From the NCBI GenBank assembly GCA_021772015.1, contig JAETNS010000004.1:142456-206455 (forward strand): a stretch of DNA of 64,000 bases. The letters are read 5' to 3'. Of the stretch, positions 46,301-55,209 are shown in pieces. Position 1 is the first letter of the stretch. Each line of letters starts with the position of its first letter. This DNA comes from Prevotellaceae bacterium. Its GTDB lineage: Bacteria > Bacteroidota > Bacteroidia > Bacteroidales > Muribaculaceae. Made by a program: the position numbers and the translations under genes. The notes under the pieces are model-generated. The model did not search any database and had not been told where the DNA came from. It worked only from the letters and a program-made list of their open reading frames with translations.

Positions 46301-47170
46301 ATGAGACTTGACGGACGACGCAAGAGCGGAAATATTTCCGATCGCAGAGGATTGTCGGGACGCGCTGTCGGAATAGGCGGCGGAATTGTCGGCATAATTG
46401 TCGCGGGGATTATAACACTTTTGAGCGGAGGAGACATGAGCGACGTGCTGGGCACTGTCATGAACCAGGCGCAGTCAGGCCAGACCTCCGCATCCTCCTA
46501 CAAGCCTGATGCCGAGGAGGAACGTCTCGCCGACCTGACAGCCAAAGTGCTCGCCGGCACAGAGGATGTCTGGACCTCCGAGTTCCGCCGTCAGGGATGG
46601 GGGGAATACCGCTGTCCGAAACTTGTCATGTTCACCGGTTCCGTACAATCAGGCTGCGGCAACGCTACCTCGCAGGTCGGGCCGTTCTACTGCTCCGCCG
46701 ACGAGACTGTCTATATAGACCTCGATTTCTTCAAGCAGATGGAACAGACAATCGGGGCCGGCGGCGATTTCGCCTACGCCTATGTCATAGCCCATGAAGT
46801 CGGCCATCATGTCCAGCATCTGCTCGGCACCCTTGACCAGGCCCATGAAGCTATGTCACGCATGTCGGAGAAAGAGTCAAACCGCATGAGCGTGAGACTG
46901 GAGTTACAGGCTGATTATTACGCCGGGGTATGGGCCAACCTCGACAACAAGATGTTCGGCTCCTTAGAGCCGGGTGATGTGGAAAACGCCATCGAGGCCG
47001 CCTCGAAAATCGGAGACGACTACTTACAGAAAAAAGCCACAGGCCGCGAGGTCCCCGATTCGTTCAATCATGGCCGCTCCTCCCAACGTGTGGCGTGGCT
47101 GTCGAAAGGGATAAGAACCGGAGACCCGCTGCAGGGAGACACCTTCTCTCTTCCTTACGGAAGCCTCTGA
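46301..47170 (+). CDS. ypfJ: YpfJ-like neutral zinc metallopeptidase
   Basis: A 289-residue protein of the PF04228 family. The N-terminus MRLDGRRKSGNISDRRG precedes a membrane segment (GIVGIIVAGIITLL). The catalytic-type HEVGHH lies in VIAHEVGHHVQHLLG, with downstream ELQADYYAGVWA. Family members are predicted membrane-anchored peptidases with unknown substrates. TAACTTTG (46253-46260) upstream resembles a -7 box but lacks a correctly spaced -33 box. dnaB follows after 32 bases. Confidence 0.9.
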   Translation: MRLDGRRKSGNISDRRGLSGRAVGIGGGIVGIIVAGIITLLSGGDMSDVLGTVMNQAQSGQTSASSYKPDAEEERLADLTAKVLAGTEDVWTSEFRRQGWGEYRCPKLVMFTGSVQSGCGNATSQVGPFYCSADETVYIDLDFFKQMEQTIGAGGDFAYAYVIAHEVGHHVQHLLGTLDQAHEAMSRMSEKESNRMSVRLELQADYYAGVWANLDNKMFGSLEPGDVENAIEAASKIGDDYLQKKATGREVPDSFNHGRSSQRVAWLSKGIRTGDPLQGDTFSLPYGSL

Positions 47171-47202
47171 ACCAAGTCAAGCCTCGATAAACACCAATCA
47201 TA

Positions 47203-48771
47203 ATGCCCGAACAACAGCTCAACAGATATCCTCGCAAGAACAGCTACACGGAGGCCAAACGCCTACAGCAGCAATTGCTTGAGAAAGAAGGGAGAATCGC
47301 CCCGCGAGACCTCGAGGTGGAGCAGGCCGTGCTTGGCGCGCTGATGCTGGAAAAAGACGCGTACACTACCGTCTGCGATATACTGAAACCGGAATGTTTC
47401 TACGATCCCGGCCATCAGAAAATATACGAGGCCATCCAGCAGCTCGGTGCCTCGCAGCAGTCAATCGACATGTTGACCGTGACCCAGCGGCTCCGTGCCA
47501 ACGGCGACCTGAAAACTGTCGGAGGGCCGGCTGCCATTTCCGAATTGACTGCGCGGGTTGCTTCCGGAGCGCATGTGGAGTTCCACGCCCGCATCGTCGC
47601 CCAGAAATACCTCGCCCGCGAACTCATAAATTTCTCGGCCCAGATCGAGGAAAAAGCTTTTGACGAAGCCAATGATGTCGACGACCTGCTGCAGGAGGCG
47701 GAAGGCCGTCTTTTCGAGATATCCCAGCGCAACGTCAAGAAAGATGTCACCCAGATCGACCCGGTCATAAAACAGGCCCTGGAGCAGATCGAGGTCGCAG
47801 CCAACCGAGAGTCGGGACTTTCCGGACTGGAAACACAGTTCCGCGAACTCGACAAGCTGACCTCCGGGTGGCAGAACTCCGACCTGATTATCATCGCCGC
47901 ACGCCCGGCGATGGGAAAAACCGCGTTCGTGCTTTCGATGGCCAAGAACATGGCCGTAAACCTCAATATCCCCACGGCGATCTTCTCGCTCGAAATGAGC
48001 AACCTGCAGCTTGTCAACCGTCTGATCTCAAATGCCTGCGAAGTCGAGGGAGAGAAGATCAAAAGCGGGCGGTTGACCCCAAACGACTGGGACAAGCTTA
48101 TGGCAGGTGTAAAGCCCCTCTACAATGCTCCACTTTATATCGACGACACCCCGTCACTATCTATTTTCGAGCTTAGGACGAAAGCGCGTCGACTTGTCCG
48201 CGAACATGGAGTCAAGATCCTCATCATCGACTACCTGCAGCTGATGAACGCCTCCGGGATGAAATTCGGCTCGCGAGAGCAGGAGGTCTCGATGATCTCG
48301 CGAAACCTCAAACAGCTGGCCAAGGAGCTAAACATCCCGATCATAGCCCTATCACAGTTGAACCGGTCGGTAGAGAGCCGAGGCACTGACAGCAATTCAA
48401 AGCGACCGCAGCTGAGTGACCTCCGTGAATCCGGAGCCATCGAGCAGGATGCCGACATAGTATGCTTCATCCACCGCCCCGAATATTACCTCCACAGCGG
48501 AGAGGACGCGGAGGGAAATGACATCCGCGGACTTGCCCTGTTCATTGTCGCCAAGCACCGTTCGGGAAAGGTCGATGACGTGAAGATGCGTTTCGTCAGC
48601 CATTATGCCCGGTTCCAGAACTGGGATGAAGACTACCATACCACCCAATCGGTAGTTTCCTCCCGCATAAACCAGGGAAGCGTGGATGACGACCCTCTCA
48701 ATGGAGGAAACTCACCCTTCACCGGAGGAAGCGCAGACCTGACATCCTCCGATTCCGCGGTACCATTCTGA
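47203..48771 (+). CDS. dnaB: Replicative DNA helicase DnaB
   Basis: A 522-residue hexameric 5'-3' helicase. The N-terminal primase-interacting domain begins near PRDLEVEQAVLGALMLEKDA. The RecA-like core has Walker A in ARPAMGKTAFVLSMA, the DnaB switch region TAIFSLEMSNLQL, Walker B IIDYLQLM and the ALSQLNRSVESR motif with the downstream RESGAIEQDADIV. The C-terminal tail is Gly/Ser/Asp-rich. A strong terminator follows at 48873. Confidence 0.96.
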   Translation: MPEQQLNRYPRKNSYTEAKRLQQQLLEKEGRIAPRDLEVEQAVLGALMLEKDAYTTVCDILKPECFYDPGHQKIYEAIQQLGASQQSIDMLTVTQRLRANGDLKTVGGPAAISELTARVASGAHVEFHARIVAQKYLARELINFSAQIEEKAFDEANDVDDLLQEAEGRLFEISQRNVKKDVTQIDPVIKQALEQIEVAANRESGLSGLETQFRELDKLTSGWQNSDLIIIAARPAMGKTAFVLSMAKNMAVNLNIPTAIFSLEMSNLQLVNRLISNACEVEGEKIKSGRLTPNDWDKLMAGVKPLYNAPLYIDDTPSLSIFELRTKARRLVREHGVKILIIDYLQLMNASGMKFGSREQEVSMISRNLKQLAKELNIPIIALSQLNRSVESRGTDSNSKRPQLSDLRESGAIEQDADIVCFIHRPEYYLHSGEDAEGNDIRGLALFIVAKHRSGKVDDVKMRFVSHYARFQNWDEDYHTTQSVVSSRINQGSVDDDPLNGGNSPFTGGSADLTSSDSAVPF

Positions 48772-48872
48772 TTTTACATTTTTTTAATACAAAAGATATG
48801 GCCCAAGACCAGAAATAGGCCTACTTTTGCATATCTTTTTTCCTTTATTGACACACACTCTAAGTAAGGAAG

Positions 48873-48912
48873 GAGGAGGATACCGTGAGTTAGGGTATCC
48901 TCCTCTATTTTA
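48873..48912 (+). terminator. Rho-independent terminator after dnaB
   Basis: Perfect 12-bp stem (GAGGAGGATACC and complement), loop of nine bases, then TATTTTAT. It ends just before the ileS promoter. Confidence 0.9.
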
Positions 48913-48944
48913 TTTGTATATGTGGATGAAAAGCCCTAACTTTG
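48913..48944 (+). promoter_or_regulatory. ileS promoter
   Basis: TTTG (48913-48916), 20-base spacer, TAACTTTG (48937-48944): an exact match to the Bacteroidota housekeeping promoter, about 75 bases upstream of ileS. Confidence 0.85.
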
Positions 48945-49017
48945 CGGTTGAATTTTTCCAAGGGTAGGGTCAAGTCAGACATGCCCCTAATCGCCAATTC
49001 AAAAACCGATCTTCCAG

Positions 49018-52000
49018 ATGAAGTTCAACGAATACGACAATTTCAACCTTTCCAGTATCAACAAGGAGGTGCTTGCCCAATGGAACGCGGATGACCTGTT
49101 CCGTCGCAGTCTCAAGCTGCGTGAGGGAGCGACACCTTTCGTCTTCTTCGAGGGTCCCCCCTCGGCAAACGGCATGCCCGGCATCCACCATGTTATGGCC
49201 CGTACTATCAAAGACATTTTCTGCCGCTACAAGACGATGAAAGGTTTCCGTGTCGACCGCAAAGCGGGATGGGATACACATGGACTGCCAGTTGAACTTG
49301 GTGTCGAGAAATCACTCGGAATAACCAAAGAAGACATCGGCAAGAAAATATCGGTCGACGAATACAACGCCGCCTGCCGCCGCGAGGTGATGAAGTACAC
49401 CAAGGAGTGGTCTACCCTGACCAACTCCATGGGTTACTGGGTTGACCTCGACAACCCCTATGTCACTTACCACAACAGCTATATCGAGACATGCTGGTGG
49501 CTGCTCAAACAGCTATATGACAAGGGATACCTTTACAAAGGATACACCATACAGCCTTATTCACCCGCAGCCGGCACCGGACTTAGCTCCCATGAGCTGA
49601 ACCAGCCCGGATGTTACCGCGATGTAAAGGACACCACATGCGTGGCGCAATTCCTTTGCACCGACCCCACGGAGGCCATGACCGGTTGGGGAAAGCCGTA
49701 TTTCCTCGCCTGGACCACGACCCCCTGGACGTTGCCTTCAAACACCGCTCTGGCTGTCGGTCCGGAAATCGAGTACAACATTGTCAGAACCTACAATCCC
49801 TACAGCGGGGAAAAAGAAACCGTTATAGCCGCCGTCGCGTTGATGGGGCAACTGTTCAACCCGAAAGCGGCAGAGCTCAGCCTTGACGAATACGAGAAAG
49901 GAGCGAAACTCATACCGTTTGAGGTGGTGGCAACTGTAAAAGGCAAGGATCTCGTCGGACTTCACTATGAACAGCTAATCCCTTGGATGAATCCGGGAGA
50001 AGGCGCGTTCCGCGTCATTCCGGGCGACTATGTGACCACCGAAGACGGTACGGGTATCGTACATATCGCCGGAACTTTCGGTGCCGACGACCTCAGAGTG
50101 TCACGTCAGGCAGGAGTTCCGCCGCTCACACTTATCGACCGTGACGGCAACGTCAGGCCGATGGTAGACCTGCGCGGACGTTTCTATCTACTCGAAGAAC
50201 TCGATCCAAAGTTCGTTGAGGAGAACGTCGATGTCGATGCCTACTCTCCCTGGCAGGGCAAATATGTCAAGAACGCCTATGATCCGGCCAAAGGTGAGAA
50301 AGACGAGACTCTCGATGTCGAGATCTGCATGTGGCTCAAACAAAACGACAAGGTCTTCAAGATAGAGAAACATGTCCACAATTACCCCCATTGCTGGCGT
50401 ACGGACAAGCCTGTGTTGTACTATCCTCTTGACAGCTGGTTTATCAAGACGACCGCCTGCCGCGACCGCTTGATGGAGCTGAACAAGGAGATACAATGGA
50501 AACCTGCAGCGACCGGAAGCGGACGTTTCGGAAAATGGCTTGAAAACCTTCAGGACTGGAACCTCTCACGCTCACGTTATTGGGGCACACCTCTTCCGAT
50601 ATGGCGCACAGCCGACGGCAAGGAGGAAATCTGCATAGACTCTATCGCCACACTCTACGCCGAGATCGACAAGGCTGTCGAGGCCGGAGTGATGAAAGAG
50701 AATCCTTATAAAGCCAAAGGATTCGTGCCGGGAGACTACTCCAAGGAGAACTACGACCGAATCGACCTCCACCGCCCGTATGTCGACGACATAATACTGG
50801 TGTCTCCGACAGGCAAACCCATGACCCGCGAGACAGACCTGATCGATGTATGGTTCGATTCCGGATCGATGCCTTACGCCCAAGTCCACTATCCTTTCGA
50901 GAACAAGGAAGCTTTGGAGTCTGGGGGATGCTTCCCCGCTGACTTCATCGCCGAAGGGGTCGACCAGACCCGCGGATGGTTCTTCACGCTCCACGCGATC
51001 GCCGGGATGGTGTTCGACACCAAATCCTACAAGGCAGTCATATCCAACGGCCTGGTCCTCGACAAGGACGGCAACAAGATGTCGAAGAGACTCGGCAACG
51101 CTGTCGATCCGTTCCACACGATCGAGACATACGGCAGCGATCCCGTCCGCTGGTACATGATATCCAATTCAGCCCCGTGGGACAACCTGAAATTCAACGA
51201 AGATGGGATAAAGGAGGTTTCACGCAAGCTCTTCTCCACCCTCTACAACACATACTCTTTCTTCACCCTATACGCCAATGTAGACGGGTTCACAGGATCC
51301 GAGCCACAGGTTCCCCTTGCCGATCGTCCTGAAATTGACCGTTGGATACTATCGTTGCTCAACACACTTGTCAAGGAGGTGACCGAATCACTTGACGACT
51401 ATGAGCCAACCCGCGCGGCCCGCCTGATCAGTGACTTCGTCAACGACAACCTGTCAAACTGGTATGTCCGTCTCAACCGCAAGCGTTTCTGGGGTGGAGG
51501 ACTTGACACTGACAAATTGTCGGCCTATCAGACTCTCCACACCTGCCTGACCACCATCGCCAAGCTGCTCGCTCCCTATGCGCCGTTCTTTGCCGATCGT
51601 CTTTACCGCGACCTGACAGCTCCGGCACTTGCCGTGGAAGGAAAGGATGTCGTGTCAGTACATCTTACCGACTTCCCGACAGCCGATCAGTCTATGATCG
51701 ACCACTCCCTCGAGGAAAGAATGCATCTGGCCCAGGTCGTGACCTCGCTTGTGCTGTCGTTGCGCCGCAAAGTCAACATCAAGGTAAGGCAACCGCTGCA
51801 GACCCTGATGATTCCCGTAAGCGGTGATGAGCGTCGCGGGCAGCTGGAAGCAATGGCCCCGCTGATTCTATCGGAGGTTAACGTAAAGGAAATGAAACTC
51901 GTCGATGACCAGGAAGGCGTACTCGTCAAATCCATCAAACCTGATTTCAAAAAGCTTGGTCCGAAATTCGGCAAGAAGATGAAAGCTGTGGCCACGCTTA

Positions 52001-52452
52001 TCGGAGCGATGACCCAGCAGGAAATCGGCCGCCTCGAGCGGGAAGGATCCATATCCCTGTCCGTTGATGGAGAAGAGATCAATGTCGACCTCCAGGATGT
52101 AGAGATCCATTCCGAAGACATCCCCGGATGGCTTGTCGCCAATGAGGGCAATGTGACTGTGGCTCTTGAAGTTGAAATAACCGACGAACTACGGAAAGAG
52201 GGTGTCGCCCGCGATCTTGTAAACCGCATACAGAACATACGCAAGAACCGCGACTACGACATAACCGACCGCATCAATGTAATCGTCGAGCCTAACGACC
52301 TCACTGCAGGAGCTATCGCCGACTTCAAGGAGTATATCGCCTCGCAAGTGCTTGCCGCTGAAGTCGTAGCCGCCGATGTGTCTGACCCGTCAGCCGATGA
52401 AATTCTCGACATTGACGGCACAGAGGTGAAAGTCAAGATAACCAAAGCCTGA
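49018..52452 (+). CDS. ileS: Isoleucyl-tRNA synthetase
   Basis: An 1144-residue class I aminoacyl-tRNA synthetase. The HIGH-type motif reads GIHHV within PPSANGMPGIHHVMA. The editing (CP1) domain includes LAWTTTPWTLPSNTAL and GTGIVHIAGTFGADD. KMSKS is KMSKR in DKDGNKMSKRLGN. The anticodon-binding domain follows (FNDNLSNWYVRLNRKRFW-like segment), then a long C-terminal extension. The length resembles the eukaryote-like/Bacteroidota clade rather than the E. coli type. Confidence 0.96.
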   Translation: MKFNEYDNFNLSSINKEVLAQWNADDLFRRSLKLREGATPFVFFEGPPSANGMPGIHHVMARTIKDIFCRYKTMKGFRVDRKAGWDTHGLPVELGVEKSLGITKEDIGKKISVDEYNAACRREVMKYTKEWSTLTNSMGYWVDLDNPYVTYHNSYIETCWWLLKQLYDKGYLYKGYTIQPYSPAAGTGLSSHELNQPGCYRDVKDTTCVAQFLCTDPTEAMTGWGKPYFLAWTTTPWTLPSNTALAVGPEIEYNIVRTYNPYSGEKETVIAAVALMGQLFNPKAAELSLDEYEKGAKLIPFEVVATVKGKDLVGLHYEQLIPWMNPGEGAFRVIPGDYVTTEDGTGIVHIAGTFGADDLRVSRQAGVPPLTLIDRDGNVRPMVDLRGRFYLLEELDPKFVEENVDVDAYSPWQGKYVKNAYDPAKGEKDETLDVEICMWLKQNDKVFKIEKHVHNYPHCWRTDKPVLYYPLDSWFIKTTACRDRLMELNKEIQWKPAATGSGRFGKWLENLQDWNLSRSRYWGTPLPIWRTADGKEEICIDSIATLYAEIDKAVEAGVMKENPYKAKGFVPGDYSKENYDRIDLHRPYVDDIILVSPTGKPMTRETDLIDVWFDSGSMPYAQVHYPFENKEALESGGCFPADFIAEGVDQTRGWFFTLHAIAGMVFDTKSYKAVISNGLVLDKDGNKMSKRLGNAVDPFHTIETYGSDPVRWYMISNSAPWDNLKFNEDGIKEVSRKLFSTLYNTYSFFTLYANVDGFTGSEPQVPLADRPEIDRWILSLLNTLVKEVTESLDDYEPTRAARLISDFVNDNLSNWYVRLNRKRFWGGGLDTDKLSAYQTLHTCLTTIAKLLAPYAPFFADRLYRDLTAPALAVEGKDVVSVHLTDFPTADQSMIDHSLEERMHLAQVVTSLVLSLRRKVNIKVRQPLQTLMIPVSGDERRGQLEAMAPLILSEVNVKEMKLVDDQEGVLVKSIKPDFKKLGPKFGKKMKAVATLIGAMTQQEIGRLEREGSISLSVDGEEINVDLQDVEIHSEDIPGWLVANEGNVTVALEVEITDELRKEGVARDLVNRIQNIRKNRDYDITDRINVIVEPNDLTAGAIADFKEYIASQVLAAEVVAADVSDPSADEILDIDGTEVKVKITKA

Positions 52453-52463
52453 CAGATACCACA

Positions 52464-52508
52464 CAATCCGAAGAGCCGCGCTTCCCGCGACGCAGGCTCT
52501 TCGGATTG
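52464..52508 (+). terminator. Terminator after ileS
   Basis: Perfect 14-bp stem (CAATCCGAAGAGCC and complement) around a 17-base loop, 11 bases after the ileS stop. No T run. Confidence 0.8.
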
Positions 52509-52604
52509 CACTTGTGAACAATTACCGCTGTTGTCTGTTTAGACTGGTAAGTCGGTCTGAAAGACCTTTTACCACTAAACGTTCAACTATTCAAACAATA
52601 AGCA

Positions 52605-52973
52605 ATGTCTGATAAAACCCGCTACACCGACGAGGAACTTGAGGAATTCAAAGTCCTCATTCTGGAGAAACTTGAGAAAGCCCGAAAGGAGTATGAGCTG
52701 CTCCGCGCCGATGTGATGAATTCAGATGGCAACGACACAGCCGACACCTCCCCCACCTTCAAAGTGCTTGAAGAGGGTGCATCTACCCTTGGCAAGGAAG
52801 AAGCCGGCAGACTCGCCCAACGCCAGGCTCAGTTCATCGCCCATCTTCAAAACGCGTTGGTACGTATTGAGAACAAAACTTACGGGATCGACCGCAAAAC
52901 CGGCAAGCTGATCCCCAAAGAACGTCTCCGCGCTGTGCCTCACGCCACCCTCTCGGTGGATTCCAAGAAGTGA
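52605..52973 (+). CDS. DksA/TraR-family regulator lacking zinc cysteines
   Basis: A 122-residue protein with the DksA coiled-coil layout: charged N-terminal helix (DEELEEFKVLILEKLEKA), a central DTADTSPTFKVLEEGAST tip-like segment, then the C-terminal TYGIDRKTGKLIPKERLRA. Canonical DksA holds zinc with four cysteines here; this protein has no cysteine at all. Bacteroidota homologues are commonly cysteine-poor, so it likely folds without zinc. It would bind the RNA polymerase secondary channel. It lies between ileS and lspA, an order I recall from other Bacteroidota. Confidence 0.88.
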   Translation: MSDKTRYTDEELEEFKVLILEKLEKARKEYELLRADVMNSDGNDTADTSPTFKVLEEGASTLGKEEAGRLAQRQAQFIAHLQNALVRIENKTYGIDRKTGKLIPKERLRAVPHATLSVDSKK

Positions 52974-53066
52974 TGGCGACAGACATCCAAGATTAAGAGG
53001 ATAATAACATCCTCTAAAACAGTCATACGGGCGGATTATCTGCCGCCGAGACAAAAACATAACAAC

Positions 53067-53828
53067 TTGTCTGAACTGAATACAACCGACAACATCGTCA
53101 GCCGCGACCCCGGCACGGGTCGCGGCGTTATGGCTTTCATCATAATACTGACAATTCTGCTGATCGACCAGGTGATGAAAATATGGGTCAAGACCCATTT
53201 CTATCTTGGAGAAAGCCATGAGATATTCCCTTGGTTCCAGATAGCCTTCATCCAGAACAACGGAATGGCTTTCGGATGGGAGATCGGCAGCAAACTCCTG
53301 CTTACGCTGCTACGTATAGTGACTGTTGGATTCCTGATATATTATCTATGTAAAATCCACAGGAAACATCAGGCCAAGACGGGCTATATAGTCTGCTTGT
53401 CATTGATCATAGCAGGCGCGGCGGGAAACATAATAGATTGCGCGTTCTACGGCCTGATATTCGACAATCCTATGCCACCGCTTGTGGCGCAAATATTCCC
53501 GCCGGAGGGTGGTTATGGCATATTCCTTCACGGGAAAGTCGTCGATATGCTCTATTTCCCGCTTGTGAGCTGGACCTGGCCCTCATGGATGCCATTTGTC
53601 GGGGGGGAATATTTCCTTTTCTTCTCACCGGTATTCAACTTTGCCGACGCTGCCATCTCGGTAGGCCTGATACTGCTGATTATCTTCTATTCGGGTCAGA
53701 TTTCAGAGGTTCCGTTCCTTAGAGAGTTACCCTTTTTCAGCAAACATGCCGCCTCTAAGAAAGACACCGTCACGGACAATGAGCCGGCCCGGCGCGACAA
53801 TGACCACCAACAAGTCAATGAGAATTAA
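53067..53828 (+). CDS. lspA: Lipoprotein signal peptidase (signal peptidase II)
   Basis: An inner-membrane aspartyl protease that cleaves prolipoproteins. The catalytic aspartates lie in AGAAGNIIDCAFYG and FSPVFNFADAAISVG; about four hydrophobic segments. The Bacteroidota-type insertion between them (PPLVAQIFPPEGGYGIFLHG region) is present. The start is uncertain: a TTG at 53067 (253 residues), or an ATG at 53130 which would place the first membrane helix near the N-terminus as in most homologues. Two small hairpins (52996-53015 and about 53031-53048) lie between it and the DksA-like gene. The C-terminal tail is charged. Confidence 0.9.
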   Translation: MSELNTTDNIVSRDPGTGRGVMAFIIILTILLIDQVMKIWVKTHFYLGESHEIFPWFQIAFIQNNGMAFGWEIGSKLLLTLLRIVTVGFLIYYLCKIHRKHQAKTGYIVCLSLIIAGAAGNIIDCAFYGLIFDNPMPPLVAQIFPPEGGYGIFLHGKVVDMLYFPLVSWTWPSWMPFVGGEYFLFFSPVFNFADAAISVGLILLIIFYSGQISEVPFLRELPFFSKHAASKKDTVTDNEPARRDNDHQQVNEN

Positions 53829-53834
53829 CCGGCA

Positions 53835-54857
53835 ATGAGGAGGCTGTTATACATTTTGGCAATCTTGCCGTTGCTTATCGTAGGATGCGGCAAGAAAGAC
53901 AAGATAGTTCTCGACAAAGACGAGATGGCATCCCTTATGGCCGACATCCATATCGCAGAGGCCGTAGTCGACCTGAACCACAATATTTTCAATAACGATT
54001 CGTCGAAGATGCTCCTGAAACAGAGCATCTACGCTGCCCACGGCGTGACAGCCGCCCAGGTCGATTCCTCATATAAATGGTATGGCCACCATGTCGAAGA
54101 CTACATGGATGTATATGACCGTACGATAAAAATCCTGAATGAGCGTCAGGAGGAATTGCTGTCTGCTTCAAACCGCCAGATAGCCGTCGCCGGAGATTCT
54201 GTCGACGTATGGCCAATGAGCACTCGTTTTGAATTCTCCCGCCGATCACCCTCGCGTCTTATAACCTTCTCGGTCCCTGTTGATTCAAACTGGCAGAACA
54301 ATGATGTCTTCACCCTCCGGTTCAACATGGCCACCGCTGTCAATCCTGTGACCGCGAGAATGGTTGTGGAGTATGCCAACGGCACTTCTTATTATAATCT
54401 CGCTGCCGGAAAAAACAAAGGCATAGGAGAGGTCTCAATAAGGGTCGACTCGACGCTGTCACCTGTCAGGATCGCCGGATATATCATAGCTCGCCCCGAG
54501 AACAACGAGATTGTAAGAATCGACAGCATATCACTTGTAAGACTACGTCATCATCTGTCTAAGAAATATTTCTCTCAAAGGCCATTCAATTACGGGATAA
54601 AGCCCCAACCACGAAAAGAGAAGATTGAAGAAACTGCCGATTCATCTGCGGTCTCCAATGACAGTATCAGTGCGAATGTCGAGTCAATCCCGGTCCACAG
54701 GCCATCCGGCAGAAGTTATCCCACGCATAACCGCCAGTCCATGCAACCAAAAGGAGCTTCTTCCTCACAAACCGCTCCCAAATCGACCGGAGGCGGCTCC
54801 GCTGCTCAGGAAAGCCTGCGAAAACGAGATGAACTGCTACGAAGTGGCAGGAGATGA
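53835..54857 (+). CDS. DUF4296 domain lipoprotein
   Basis: A 340-residue predicted lipoprotein. Lipobox in LPLLIVGCGKKDK (Cys near 18). Residues about 25-115 are the DUF4296 domain (MASLMADIHIAEAVVDLN, then YAAHGVTAAQVDSSYKWY). The C-terminal 90 residues are Pro/Ser-rich and probably disordered. It starts seven bases after the lspA stop, a pairing I recall as frequent in Bacteroidota. Function unknown. Confidence 0.88.
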   Translation: MRRLLYILAILPLLIVGCGKKDKIVLDKDEMASLMADIHIAEAVVDLNHNIFNNDSSKMLLKQSIYAAHGVTAAQVDSSYKWYGHHVEDYMDVYDRTIKILNERQEELLSASNRQIAVAGDSVDVWPMSTRFEFSRRSPSRLITFSVPVDSNWQNNDVFTLRFNMATAVNPVTARMVVEYANGTSYYNLAAGKNKGIGEVSIRVDSTLSPVRIAGYIIARPENNEIVRIDSISLVRLRHHLSKKYFSQRPFNYGIKPQPRKEKIEETADSSAVSNDSISANVESIPVHRPSGRSYPTHNRQSMQPKGASSSQTAPKSTGGGSAAQESLRKRDELLRSGRR

Positions 54858-54868
54858 CCGGATTTGTC

Positions 54869-55177
54869 TCAATAAGCCACAGCGGAAACAACGGCTGATT
54901 CCGTAATTCCGGGATATGCCAGAAATGGCATCAAGGCATTACCCTTCTGATTACCCGCTCCAAGGCATGACAGGCTTGATTCCAAATCAGGTATTTCCGC
55001 CAACCGGCATCCAAGCAATACCACACGAGCGTCTATAAAGACTGTCGAAGGAGTTTCCACGTCAAACGGCAAGACCTTTAGTACAGGGCCTGTCAGATCC
55101 ACGAGCATTAACTGACAAGTCCGTTCCCCGTCAAAGAGGGAACGGACAAGAAATCGTTTTTCGGTTATAATCTCCAT
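54869..55177 (-). CDS. Hypothetical 102-residue protein
   Basis: A short ORF 32 bases downstream of ddl on the same strand. ATG at 55177 preferred over a GTG at 55180. The N-terminus (EIITEKRFLVRSLFDGERT) looks like folded protein with alternating strands (VLKVLPFDVETPSTVF). I recognise no family. It converges with the DUF4296 gene, leaving only 11 bases between stops. The position at the end of a cell-wall operon and the tight packing support it being real. Confidence 0.5.
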   Translation of the reverse strand: MEIITEKRFLVRSLFDGERTCQLMLVDLTGPVLKVLPFDVETPSTVFIDARVVLLGCRLAEIPDLESSLSCLGAGNQKGNALMPFLAYPGITESAVVSAVAY

Positions 55178-55209
55178 CACGGGAAATCACAGGAGCAGCA
55201 TAACGCTTA

